Origin: Isoetes taiwanensis
Taxonomy: Eukaryota; Streptophyta; Lycopodiopsida; Isoetales; Isoetaceae
DNA: 64,000 bases
Reading direction: 5' to 3'
Assembly: GCA_021234155.1 (NCBI GenBank)
Contig: JAJEKV010000660.1
Span: forward strand, 58,801 to 122,800
This document shows, piece after piece, positions 23,301 through 32,678 of the stretch; position 1 is the stretch's first letter, and every line of letters starts with the position of its first letter. A program made the position numbers and the translations under genes. The notes beneath the pieces are model-generated. The model saw nothing but the letters and a program-made list of their open reading frames with translations, made no database searches and was not told where the DNA came from.

Positions 23301-24226
23301 AGGTTTTCCATGTTTGATCAAAATAACTTTTATTCTATCGTTCATGGGGACTGCACTAAGTTGGCTGGAAGTATAAAGCCACAAGATTTTACATTGGTCA
23401 TAGCAGACTTGCCGTATGGGTTCAAGCTGAAGGATAGCCGCTACGACGATCAGCCATTCAAAAACTCAGAATTTAATGCTTTCGTCGACGGAATTAAGCA
23501 GGTTACCACAGCAAAACACTGGCGTCTTGTTGTGTTCCACTCCAGCATGCAATCCGGACTTGTGGAAGCTACTTTCAAGAACCACTTCGGTTCTCCTGTG
23601 CAAGCCGGTTATGAAAATATGGTCTGGTGAGTCTTCAAATCTCGAGTGCAGTTGAAACGTTCTTTCTTTCAAGTTTTGAGTCATTGTTGCAGTTGTAACT
23701 CGTCATCTTCTATTCTGGAATACGTACTTACTATTCTGGAATACGATCTTGCAGGTACAAAACTAATATCAACTACCATGGTGGAGGACCGAGGCTGCTG
23801 AGCAAGGTTGAGTATCTCCATGTAGCTTACTGGAGTTTCGACGGGAAGCGTACCATGGAGCACTTTTAACACGCAGCCTGCCAAAATTTTTCTAATGTCC
23901 TAGAGTTCCCAAAGAAGATGAAGCTCCAGGACCCAAGTGCACAAGGCAAAATTGTGAATCATTACCAGAAGCCACAGAAGCTAATTAACCATATTCTGGA
24001 TTTGTTTTCACGTCCAGGAGATTGGGTCCTAGATGCTTTCTCTGGCTCTGGTACAACAATAGCATGTGCACTTAAAAAGGGCCGTAATTGTGTTGCTGTT
24101 GACATTGATAGAGAGTCTGTAGACTTTATTAAGATGCGGTTGTCTGCTCTACCAACTCTACCAGATGAAAATCAAGAGTTGGGGAGCCAAATCATCATCA
24201 GATTTTGCCAAAATGACATCTTCTGA
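20352..24226 (+). CDS. ParB-like domain plus beta-class DNA methyltransferase (multi-exon; one in-frame stop)
   Basis: Proposed exons: 20352-20359 (ATG GAC AG), 20986-21337, 21426-21645, 21699-22318, 22381-22610, 22979-23117, 23184-23626 and 23755-24226. They join in frame to about 827 codons. Introns are GT-AG; the third (53 nt) and the acceptor at 21425 are uncertain. Order: basic N-terminus; domain of unknown type (residues 40-120); acidic linker (120-195); ParB/sulfiredoxin-like domain (about 209-330) with YYVLGGSHSFKARRQL; helical region; methyltransferase with catalytic ADLPYGF (598-602) before the cofactor motif VLDAFSGSGTT (764-772). The IV-before-I order marks a beta-class N4-cytosine or N6-adenine DNA methyltransferase. 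A TAA at 23867-23869 (codon 709) lies inside the methyltransferase domain with the frame open on both sides, so the copy may be dead or recently lost. Bacterial or phage ancestry seems likely, yet it carries spliceosomal introns. Confidence 0.8.
20420..20732. repeat. Palindrome array 1, eight units, 42-bp period (in intron 1 of the methyltransferase gene)
   Basis: Unit core TGTATTCCGGAATACA, with AAAG/CTTT extensions giving 24-bp palindromes. Unit starts: 20420, 20462, 20503, 20542, 20584, 20626, 20668 and 20709, so spacing is 42, 41, 39, 42, 42, 42, 41. Spacers are about 18 bp and differ, though most start and end with GC. Units 4-7 have the CCGG centre, units 1 and 8 have CCAG, unit 2 has CTGG, and unit 3 lacks three central bases. 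Unit 5 also has one change in its left arm. Confidence 0.95.
20924..20936. promoter_or_regulatory. Single palindromic site late in intron 1
   Basis: TATTCTGGAATAC, 50 bp before the exon 2 acceptor and about 190 bp after array 1. It has the CTGG centre. Confidence 0.6.
22333..22345. promoter_or_regulatory. Single palindromic site in the 62-nt intron 4
   Basis: TATTCTGGAATAA, inside the intron 22319-22380. It has the CTGG centre and a changed last base. Confidence 0.5.
22679..22905. repeat. Palindrome array 2, six units, 42-bp period (in intron 5 of the methyltransferase gene)
   Basis: Core TGTATTCCGGAATACA at 22679, 22721, 22763, 22805, 22847 and 22890 (first base changed in the last). The spacing is 42, 42, 42, 42, 43. 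Every unit keeps the CCGG centre. Spacers are themselves near-palindromic (GCTTTGAACGCAAAGC type) and unlike those of array 1. The whole intron 22611-22978 is little more than this array. Confidence 0.96.
23711..23744. promoter_or_regulatory. Pair of palindromic sites 21 bp apart in intron 7
   Basis: TATTCTGGAATAC at 23711-23723 and again at 23732-23744. The 21-bp offset is exactly half the array period, about two helical turns. The second site ends 10 bp before the acceptor. Confidence 0.65.
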
Positions 24227-24425
24227 GATACAACCTCCTTTCACAAGCTCTCTGGAAGATGAAGCTACCTTTGCAGAGCTCAAAGAAGTAGCTCTAGCTA
24301 CTATTCCTGAAGAGACTATTGACACCAACAAAGATAAGACAGTGACAAAGGAGCAAACTGTAGAGATAGAAAAAGGTGAGACGAGCAAACCACACATCGA
24401 GGACCGATTTAGACCTCGAGGTTAG
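24165..24425 (+). other. Acidic open frame overlapping the end of the methyltransferase
   Basis: An 86-codon frame (MKIKSWGAKSSSDFAKMTSS, then Glu/Thr-rich) overlaps the last 62 bases of the methyltransferase in another frame and ends at a TAG. Its composition looks like a disordered C-terminal tail, more natural than the last 15 residues of the methyltransferase frame. A small indel just before 24165 may have shifted the true end, or this is 3' untranslated sequence. Confidence 0.35.
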
Positions 24426-24730
24426 TTTTTGCTAAATTATTTACTCGCGGCTATAAAATAATGCCATATTTGGTGTCTTGAAAAAAAAAATTAATACAAT
24501 TTTTTTTTTTTTTTACGTTTTTTGGATGTCCTCGAATTCATAGTAATATTCCTGGTGTATTAATGTCTGGAATTTTGCCATTTCCAAGTGCTCTTTTCTA
24601 CAAATGCAAGATTATCACTTCAAAAGAGCCCAAAATGCACGATAAAATATTTTGTTTCACTTGAAATCCCCAACTTCTTTTGAAAATGATCATTTTTTAA
24701 ATCCTGGTGTTTTTTTTAAGGGAATCTTTG

Positions 24731-24758
24731 AAACGGGAGTGATGCAACACTCCCGTTT
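24731..24758. repeat. Perfect 11-bp hairpin
   Basis: AAACGGGAGTG and CACTCCCGTTT flank the loop ATGCAA. Confidence 0.9.
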
Positions 24759-24814
24759 AATTTGCAATCCTGTTCTGTGCATAAGAGCCATTTGCGCTAT
24801 GGATGGAGGGGCCA

Positions 24815-24855
24815 GATCGACTGACAAGGGGGAACTTGTTCGATGTCAGTTGATC
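24815..24855. repeat. 12-bp inverted repeat with one mismatch
   Basis: GATCGACTGACA at 24815-24826 and TGTCAGTTGATC at 24844-24855. It lies 57 bp after the hairpin at 24731. Confidence 0.8.
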
Positions 24856-26239
24856 CCTATGGTGTGTAAAGCCTACCGGGGAACATTGCGGACTAGGCCT
24901 AATACCTTATGCACCGCGTATGGCGCTGGTATGGGCTCGATACCTCTTGGGTGGTGAGGCCATCTTCAATGGGGTTGAAGTCGTAGGCGAGCAGTGGCTC
25001 TCTAGTCTCCCTATCATTAGCATGTATCCTCTGGAGGAGAGAGTGATCTCTACTCCGGGGGACAAACTGGTCCAATTGAGCACAACCACATGTCTATGTA
25101 TAAGAATAAATCTGAAGGTAAGTATGCCAAATTAGTACTTTAGAGAAGAACAATTATAAGCCACAACAATCTTATTCTGTGTCCACTGAAGAAGAATCTC
25201 ATCTGCAATATCCATGCCCTTAAAGATAAAGTGTTGTTTGTTATATATAAAGTGTCGACATTACCAATTTATATTATGCCTAGAGAGAGAACCAGTATAT
25301 ATTTTGTTTTCTGCAATGTTTCCAACCTTTTATCCCATTGTGATGTATCTTTAAACCTCATGAAACCCAAATTATTTGCCTAAAATATTGCTTTTGCATT
25401 TTGGTCTTTGCCTTTCCATGATATCGTTATCTCTGCATAAATTACCTATGTGTTCTAACTGTATAAGTTGTGAGATTAAGGTGGAATGCAAGGTTAGAAG
25501 ACCAAAAGCTCAAAACCATTGTAATATAAAGGGTAAAGTGAAAATCCAAAATCTAGCCTAGAAAGTGATGAGGGAAACAAGGGCATGAAGATCCTCCTAA
25601 AAGTCGAAATATTGTGATTCCTTTGTAGCCTTTACTTGTGGCATTTGATAATCGACATTGTAAGATAGTTCAATGCATTCTCTAAGTAGTTTCATTATGC
25701 CATTGCAACAATAAGAGTATATTTTGATGGGTTAGAAGTATGGGTATGAAAGTATGGCAAAGTATGGGACCTTTGCAATAAACACGTTTATGTTTTATAT
25801 CGTGTGCAATGAATGGATGTGAACACAACATTTCTTAATGGACATAGGTTCGAATGTACTTGGCTATCTGCTTCTTTATGCCGGGCCATTAGTAGCTACT
25901 TCTTATCTTGAAGTAGGTTTTCATGAAACCTGCATGGCCGGCGATTGGGCTATTGTGCGTATCATGGAGTATTAATTTCCTGATTCCGGATGACTCTGGT
26001 AGGTACAATTTGTTCTTAGGGTACAATAGGTTACCTTATTAAAATGCTTGAAGGTTTTCCTCTCTTTGTCCGTTCTTGCCTCCTTAGAAAGGCTTGCCCA
26101 TGCTTCCTTAAAGACTCGGTCCGTTGGCAATATCTCTTCCATCTTCTTGCCCAACTCACTGGTGAGCGTTGATATGGCATTGCAATGGATTCTTGTCGTC
26201 AAGGGTGCCTTGAGAGTGCATCCGCAACCACGTTGAGCT

Positions 26240-27377
26240 TGCCTGGCTTGTACACGATGTCAAAATCGTACTCCTCCAGGAACTCCATCCATCTCCTTTG
26301 TCTTATGTTGAGATGTGGTTGGGTGAAGACGTACTGTAGACTCTGATGGTTCATATCTAAATGGAACTTCCTTACCAATAGATAGTGCCTTCATATTCTC
26401 AATGCTCTCACCACTGCTAACAGCTCTTGGTCGTGGGTTGGGTAGCACATTTCGGCATCGTTCATTTTCCTTGAATCATACGCTACCACCCTCTCCTCTT
26501 GCATCAAGACCGCTACTATTGCAATCTTGCTAGCATCAGTTGCCACCAACTTATCTTTCTCTGGATCCAGCAATATTAAGACTGGGGCAATCATTAGAGT
26601 TTCCTTCAATGTCTCAAACGCTGCATGTGCCTTCTTTTGTGAATGAATCGCCCAATCTTTTATCTTCTCTACTTTGGTGAGGTCCGTTAACGGTGCTGCT
26701 ATCTTTGCAAAATTCCTGACGAACTTTTTTTAACATCCTGCTAAGTCGAGGAAGCTCCTCACTTCATGGATGTTCTTCGGTGCTGGCCAATTAATTACCG
26801 CTTCAATCTTGGCAAGGTCAGTGGAAATCTCTGTGATTACATGCCTCAAGTACTCTACTCTTTCTGTCATGAAGTGACATTTGGATAGCTTGACATAAAG
26901 TTGATGCCTCCTCAAGTTTTCAAGTACCTTCCTCAAGCGTTGGGCATGCTCCTCCAAGGATTTGCTGTAAACTAGAATGTCATCAAAGAAAACTATGATG
27001 AATGTGTCTAGGAACTCACAAAAAACGTCGTTCATGAGCCTCATGAATGTTGTTGGGGAATTGGACAACTCAAACGACATCACTGTGAACTCGTAATGGC
27101 CATATCTTATCCTGAATGCAGTCTTATGAATGTCTTCTTCCTTGATTTTAATCTGATGGTAGCTTGACCTCAAGTCTATCTTGGAGAAAACGTTCGCTCC
27201 CTGCAGCTGATCCATCAAATCATCTAATCGAGGCAGCACATACTTGTTCTTGATGGTGTACTTGTTCAATTGACGATAGTCAATGCACATTCTGAGACTT
27301 CCATTTTTTGTCTTGATAAAAAAGATTGGCGCCGCGAACGAAGAGACGTTAGGTTTTATAGGCCCTAGGTCTAGCAA
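26240..27377 (-). pseudogene. Retrotransposon reverse transcriptase and RNase H
   Basis: 27377-26730 is the reverse transcriptase: [19 protein letters not shown], then [13 protein letters not shown], then the active site [11 protein letters not shown]. 26609-26240 is RNase H, with LVATDASKIAIVAVLMQ and MNDAEMCYPTHDQELLAVV, ending in the connection region NVVADALSRHP. The two parts are separated by a stop and a frameshift. The first residue of the usual FIDD box is altered to FFDD. Defective, non-autonomous copy. Confidence 0.9.
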
Positions 27378-27599
27378 TGCAATTGTTTCTTTAATTCCGT
27401 CAACTCCTGAGGTGACATTCTGTAAGGTGCCTTACGTGTTGGCTTAGTCCCTGGCTATGTGCTATTTCACACTCGACTCCCCTGTAAGGTAGAAGTTGCT
27501 TGATCTCATTCAGGATCAAATCATGAAATTCCTTCACTAGCTTGGCTATTGGCTTTGGCAGCTTGTTCAATGCTTTGGCCTCCTTGTCTTCCTCTGTTT

Positions 27600-28253
27600 C
27601 TAGCTCCTCAACTTCGAGCTTAAAGACATCGCCACTTGCTTCTTCTTTATACATCTAAGTAACTTCTTACTAGACATGCATTGCATGATTGGGGTGACAT
27701 CTTTACCTGTTATCTCAATGACTTTGCCATTTAGCGTCGTTAAAGTGACTTTCCGCTTCCCATAATCAATCATAGCTCCAGTCGGGCCAAAGTATTCTAT
27801 GCCTATGAGCAAGTCATACTTGCCGATGTTCATCACTTCTGCTCCCATTCCAACGTTGATATTTGGCAAGTCTATGTCGAAGTTGATCCTTTTCCTTGCT
27901 GTGTGTCGGATTGCCCCACTTGCTAACACAACAGGCCTAGGCTTGGACTTCAAATGCTTCAGCTTCAACAACTCTATCATCCTTGGCGAAGCAAAATTAT
28001 GGGTGCTCCCCGTGTCTATCAACACTATGAAGGACTTGGCTTTGACTTTTTCAATTGTCGAGATGATTTGATATTGACTCTCGGCATTCTCGGAGCCAAT
28101 GGCAGCAAAGATGTGGCACTCATGCTGGATGTAGTCACATCTTTTTTTCCCTTCTCCGAGGGTGTCTCCCATCCTCCTAGCTCTGCTAGTGCCGCATTCA
28201 TCACAAAGGGAGAGTCGTGTGTTCGATGTCCCAGTTAGAAGCATCTGAAGCAC
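27600..28253 (-). pseudogene. Retrotransposon aspartic protease region
   Basis: A 217-residue open frame with the active-site motif VLIDTGSTHNF and the downstream YDLLIGIEYF block, typical of Ty3 retropepsins. Just upstream, in another frame, a CCHC knuckle remnant reads LCFRCF-stop-LGHRTHD with the last Cys changed to Ser. A linker frame (27654-27400, with LLPYRGVECEI) joins it to the reverse transcriptase. Confidence 0.85.
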
Positions 28254-28317
28254 AACTGCTTTTCTATGTACTCTGGTCTCTTCACCTTCGGAATGGACTG
28301 CAAGAACTTGAAGAATC

Positions 28318-28892
28318 TAAGCTTAAGGGATGATATAGAGATATGATGGAATGATGTCAGAGATGGAATATTAGAGAACAAGATTGGTCAGATACAGATG
28401 TTGGCATTCGCGAACTAGTCCAAACAAAAGTTGTGGATCAGATGTGGCAGAAACAAGGGATAAGGTTTACATTTTACAAGAACGAAGTTAATCCCAGGAT
28501 TACATTAGATCCCATATTTCCAAAAGAGCGAGAAGAGTTATAGCAAAAATACAAAACTAGCTCTCACAACTTGAAGATTGAAACTGGACGTTGGCATAAT
28601 ATTCCCAGGGAAGATCGATTGTGCACACTATGCAACTCAGGTAAGATTGAGGATGAATCTCATATTTTTCTTATCTGTAGCTGCTATCAAGGAATTCGAG
28701 AGGAATACCATATTGACAAAACAAACTTTTTTTCGCTTTTGCAAATTGATCCTAACAGATTGGGGAATTTCTTGTTGGAAGTTGATAATCATAGACAACT
28801 TCTATTGGAAGTAATATGAATTCATTGTATTTGCTGCTTCATGCCCATTAGGGTCTCAAGAAGCATGATTAATAAATTTATTTATTTATTGC
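28318..28892 (+). mobile_element. 5'-truncated LINE inserted in the retrotransposon
   Basis: The plus strand encodes the C-terminus of a non-LTR retrotransposon ORF2. It has KIETGRWHNIPREDRLC, then CNSGKIEDESHIFLICS, the zinc-binding region that follows reverse transcriptase. One stop (28542) interrupts the upstream part. The end AATTTATTTATTTATT (to about 28889) fits a short-repeat LINE tail. It is opposite in direction to the host element, so a nested, later insertion. Exact borders are approximate. Confidence 0.75.
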
Positions 28893-28899
28893 CTTGCTC

Positions 28900-29522
28900 C
28901 AACCTGTAAAACTGATGCATCATATGGCACTTGTGTTCCTTCGGCACGTAGTGATGCTTAAATGCCTTGGAGAACATCTTGTATCTTGAATCTCAGCTAT
29001 TCCTGCTTAACCCATGGGCCTTGGCATAGTCTTTCCACCAAGTTTGGCCGCTCCCTTGAGGTCTGCTGTCGCTACTCTGCCCTTGCCCTTATCTTTCGTA
29101 CTATAAGCATTCCCATATTCTCTCATCTCATCCAACAAAGCCTCGGCTTCCATCCCTGATCTGTTATCTCCTACGAACTATTCCAGCTTCTTAGCTTTCC
29201 ACACATTGCTCAGTGCGAAATCGACTTTCTTCTTATAGTCGGCCTCGTTCCTGCCTCTATCACGGTTGGGACCCTCTCTAGCGGTCTTGTTGATCATTAT
29301 CCTGCTCCTCTGATGCTGAGTCGGAGTCAGAACTGGTGTTGGAGGAATCTGTGCTGGGGGGCTCCTTCTCCGGTTTCTCTTCTTTGCCTTGGCTATTCTG
29401 CCAGCAGGTGTTTGAGGTAGCTGGACGTTTTGGTCTAGTGCAATTGTTGCCCTCCCTGTGAGCAAAGCTCTTATCTCCTGGATATCCGATCTCAACTGGA
29501 ATATCTCCTCTTCTGGGGACAA
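28900..29522 (-). pseudogene. Probable gag remains of the retrotransposon
   Basis: An open frame (29522-29178) starting MSPEEEIFQLRSDIQEIRAL (coiled-coil-like), then a basic, Arg/Lys/Pro-rich stretch. It continues past a stop (EAEALLDEMREYG, then TKDKGKGRVATADLKG). Its place between leader and zinc knuckle fits gag, but no gag fold is recognisable by eye. Confidence 0.45.
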
Positions 29523-29639
29523 AATATATCAAAGAGCATTCATAAAACCATCAATTATATTCATAAGGTACAATATTATTACAATCAATAATAGAGAGAA
29601 GAAAATTTTTTAATCTATTCTTGGAATCTTAGATATGTC

Positions 29640-31251
29640 GGCTGTCTTCTAAGAACTTCTTCACTTGGGCTGTACCAACCGTACGTCCCAAGTTCCTGAG
29701 AATGTTGGTGGGCATATCATGTTGCAGTGCCGTTACTAGGTGTTCCAGCCTTCTATCCGACGTATAGGCCGCAGTGGTGACGGCTAGTGCATACGATGTC
29801 CGTGTATGGGCTACTTGAAGTCGAAGATGGTCAGGGCTATTGTCCTCTTCACCAGTATGACGTGGTCGATGTTCGAGGGCATCCGAGCATGTCTACCAAA
29901 TCCCAAGAGGGTAATAAGCATGAACACCCCTTCTTCTCCCTGTGGGTTGAACTGCCAATGTATCACTGCTATCCTTCCGTTGGTGAGGAGCGGAAGGTAA
30001 AACCTGAGGGCCTTGTTGTGTCCTCCCTATGCTGCTTCTTCTCCGATTGTGATGCCGGTCCTGTGCCTTTTGGAGTACTCGTCCACTGGTGCTGCTGTTA
30101 GGTCCCTACAATCTACAAACATGGACCTGGAAGAGATCAAGTTGATCTCGTCTCTTTCGATCTCGGCTGGCGTTGATGATGAGGAGCTGGGCAGGAGTGC
30201 GCTTGTTGTCTTGCCCCTAATGCCATCCGTTCCTGGATGGCGATGAATTCCTCCTCTGAAGGCAGCTCTTGTTGTGTCATCATCTGCCGAATACTGTTGT
30301 GGGCTTCGATGTCGGATGATAACCACCCAGTGTAGGTGTGGGCTTCCCTGATGCTGATAGGGATGTCTTGCATCTCCTGGTCGATGAAGTCATCGAGGTC
30401 GGGCTATTGGTGCAGAAGATGTAGGAGCTCATCCAACCTATACCCTTTGTCTGCGCGACTGTGGGGAGGTTCTTTATGCCGTGTAGCATCAGGTACTCTT
30501 GGCCTTCGATGATGACCGGGGTTAGGCTGGTGATGCCTAACCCAGGGGGGAGCTGTCCTTGTCACCCTCAAGCCTTCATCGAAGCCCTGAAGGTCTTTTT
30601 CTGCTTGCTGCCGTTCTTGTATAGAGTCGATGTCGATGAGGTCTTCGATGTTGTAACCTTGTCCTTCTTCTTCCTCTTCCTCTTGTTCTGACCCCTCATA
30701 CTCTAAAAGCAGCTGCTCTTCTGCCACTGAGGCAGTGGGTTCTATGTCCATTGGCTGAATGGAGGGTTCTCCTATTTGGATTTGACCTCTATGGGACAAG
30801 AAGATGGCTACAAGAGCAGTGTACGAGAAGTATGTCTTCCTGTTTATAGATATGGTCATATACTCAGGCATGGAGCAGCTCTATTTTCTAAGTATTTGTC
30901 GATGTTTGGAACATCCTTCAGTGCTGCTCGAAGGGCTGTTCTAGGTGCAAAGTACCCTATGCAAGGGGGAAGTTCTACCAAAGAAGGGCCTATCTTGGCT
31001 TCGAACTTTGTCATGATGTGTTGATAGAATGATGTGGCATTAGCATCCACATCAATCTTCTTTTGGAAAACATTGAAGACAGAATTGATGTCAGCCTCTG
31101 CCACATGAGCAGTGGCACTGTACCATTGCCTAAATAAAAAAGTGATCATTGTACTGATGTGGATGGGGTTAACAAACAGATATGCAAGCACCTTTGTGAG
31201 TAGGAAAATCACCTTGGAGTGAGGAGTGAGCTGTGAGAGTGTAGGATGCAA
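29640..31251 (-). pseudogene. Unrecognised gene relic downstream of its own TATA box
   Basis: Fragments in changing minus frames seem to form one protein. 31140-30856 has AHVAEADINSVFNVFQKK and ELPPCIGYFAPRTALRAAL. 30800-30404 has an acidic EQEEEEEEGQGYNIEDLIDI stretch. 30373-30137 has IREAHTYTGWLSSDIEAHN. 30100-29640 has GRIAVIHWQFNPQGEEGVF and ARMPSNIDHVILVKR. I know no family for it. Position 31268-31277 holds CCTATAAATA (minus) just upstream, preceded by two hairpin repeats, the same promoter design as the H3-like relic. A GT-AG intron near 31202-31131 is possible. Several stops and frameshifts: likely dead. Confidence 0.4.
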
Positions 31252-31267
31252 ATGAGGGTGGTGGTCA

Positions 31268-31277
31268 TATTTATAGG
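31268..31277 (-). promoter_or_regulatory. TATA box of the unrecognised gene relic
   Basis: CCTATAAATA on the minus strand, identical to that before the H3-like relic, followed by a C/T-rich leader-like stretch. Its hairpin repeats lie 180-470 bp upstream. Confidence 0.6.
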
Positions 31278-31457
31278 CAGAACCCTAATTTGTGAAATTT
31301 TTAGGGTTTGGGAATGTCTATCACTTCAAGGTCCTACTAAGTATTTGATAGGTAATCTAGGATTATGATTATCTAAAGGACTTTCTAATGGTCCTATTGC
31401 AACAAATTTCATCTAATTTGGAGGTAGTTGGGGTGAGTAGGGCTATTTAACTTGGGC

Positions 31458-31533
31458 CACTCATACAGTCCGCGAGAGGCACTTTCAGAATCTTTGAAAA
31501 AGGTCCTGGCGCACTCTGTGAGGGGTGGGCTCC
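31458..31533 (-). promoter_or_regulatory. Hairpin repeat, copy 1
   Basis: About 76 bp. The outer arms are CACTCATACAGTCCGC and GGCGCACTCTGTGAGG. The inner arms are CTTTCAGAA and CTTTGAAAA. It is one of four copies; see the copy at 32604. Confidence 0.8.
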
Positions 31534-31662
31534 TGTTTGGGTCCTAGATGACTCTAAAATTTTGGTATGAGGGCAGAATCCTACTTATCTCACGGAGATT
31601 AAGCCAGGCTATGCTATTAGTTTCTGATTTTGGCCTTGTCTAGGCATAGATCAGTGGCCAAA

Positions 31663-31738
31663 CACTCACATAGTGTGCGAGAGGCCAGTTCAAAATTTTT
31701 GAAAAGGGTCTTGGCGCATGTTGCGAGGAGTGGGGATC
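31663..31738 (-). promoter_or_regulatory. Hairpin repeat, copy 2
   Basis: 205 bp from copy 1. The outer arms (CTCACATAGTGTGC and GGCGCATGTTGCGAGG) are more diverged. The inner TTCAAAATTTTTGAAAAG is kept. Confidence 0.8.
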
Positions 31739-31873
31739 TATTCAATCACTTTTTGGCCAAATTAATTAATATAAATTACATATGCCATTAATACAACCAT
31801 ATTAACTACATTATTACACTTTGCAACTTAATTAAAATACTTTTTATATTTACAAAAGTTTACAAGTATATAT

Positions 31874-32383
31874 TTAACAAACCTCTTTCTTTATAAATCT
31901 AGCCAGCTTCATATCCCTGGGCATGCACGTGACTCTTTTTGCATGGAGAGCACATGCTAAGGAGTCTTCAAAATGCTGCACCAGCTTCTGCTCGACTGCT
32001 TCCTGTAATGCAAGCAACATGCCGTCTGTTACTTGCTTCTCCTTGTCGAACTCTTGCAAGATCTCACGGGTGAATCTTGCAAATGCGGCGCTTGGGATAA
32101 GAAGACGGGCTAGCTCCTCTGTTGCTGTACGATCCTCCTCATTCTCGTCCTCCTCGTCCCCATGGTCCTCATTCTCCGGGTTTTCTTGCTAATAAGGGTC
32201 TTGTTGGTGCTTTTGTTCTCCTGGATATCAGGATTTGGGTTTGACTGGTCCGGGTCTGGGTCTGGGTTTAAAGTTTCCTTGTTCCTAGCTCGCTCTCGAA
32301 CCTCTCTCGCCTTCTGTTATGTGGCAAGCACTTGGACGCTGGTAGATCTGTTCGGCATAACCAGTCTGTTTAGTGCGGGCCAT
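31874..32383 (-). pseudogene. Histone H3-like gene relic inside the retrotransposon
   Basis: One frame of 170 codons from ATG (32383) to TAA. It opens with MARTKQT, the invariant N-terminus of histone H3. It ends with the H3 histone-fold core: FTREILQEF (alpha 1 of H3 reads REIAQDF), LLALQEAVEQKLVQHFEDS (alpha 2), LACALHAKRVTCMPRDMKLA (the H3 CAIHAKRVTIMPKDIQLA region). The middle differs from H3: the usual RKSTGGKAP tail and alpha N are replaced by a longer segment with an acidic run (EDHGDEEDENEED). Three stops in frame at codons 33, 54 and 69 (TAG, TGA, TAG) are each one C-to-T change from Gln or Arg. CCTATAAATA lies 105 bp upstream. H3 kinship is firm; it is not canonical H3, and centromeric H3 or a captured variant are options. 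Confidence 0.85.
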
Positions 32384-32487
32384 GTTTTGAAATATCTGAC
32401 TCACCTTCCGAGCGCCTAAAAATCGCCTTCTTGGTCGGAGAGCAGCAAGCTGGAGGAGTAGGGTGAAAATGAAGAACCCTAAGGGTC

Positions 32488-32497
32488 TATTTATAGG
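32488..32497 (-). promoter_or_regulatory. TATA box of the H3-like relic
   Basis: CCTATAAATA on the minus strand, 105 bp before the ATG at 32383. A pyrimidine-rich leader follows. Confidence 0.65.
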
Positions 32498-32603
32498 TCT
32501 GGAAGTTTTAGGATTCTGATCTGTTCATGTTATGCCATTATTTAAAGCATTAATCTTTGCTGGATTAAGACATTAGGTTCTTTTAGACAAAAAGTACTGC
32601 TAT

Positions 32604-32678
32604 CACTCGCACAGTGCGCGAGAGGCACTTTCAAAATTTTTGAAAAGGGCCTGGGCGCACTTTGTGAGGGCTTACTCC
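32604..32678 (-). promoter_or_regulatory. Hairpin repeat, copy 3
   Basis: Best-preserved copy. The outer arms CTCGCACAGTGCGC and GCGCACTTTGTGAG pair over about 14 bp. The inner arms CTTTCAAAA and TTTTGAAAAG pair too, giving a nested hairpin. It lies 107 bp upstream of the TATA box of the H3-like relic. Confidence 0.85.

Larger units (their letters stand above)
24430..25960. other. Spacer with two small inverted repeats
   Basis: 1.5 kb with no gene. It contains the hairpins at 24731-24758 and 24815-24855 and a G+C-richer patch to about 25090 that may be an old transposable element. The rest is AT-rich. Confidence 0.4.

Noticed and set aside
32162-32419. Plus-strand frame with hydrophobic residues
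   Set aside because: Antisense of the acidic part of the H3-like relic.
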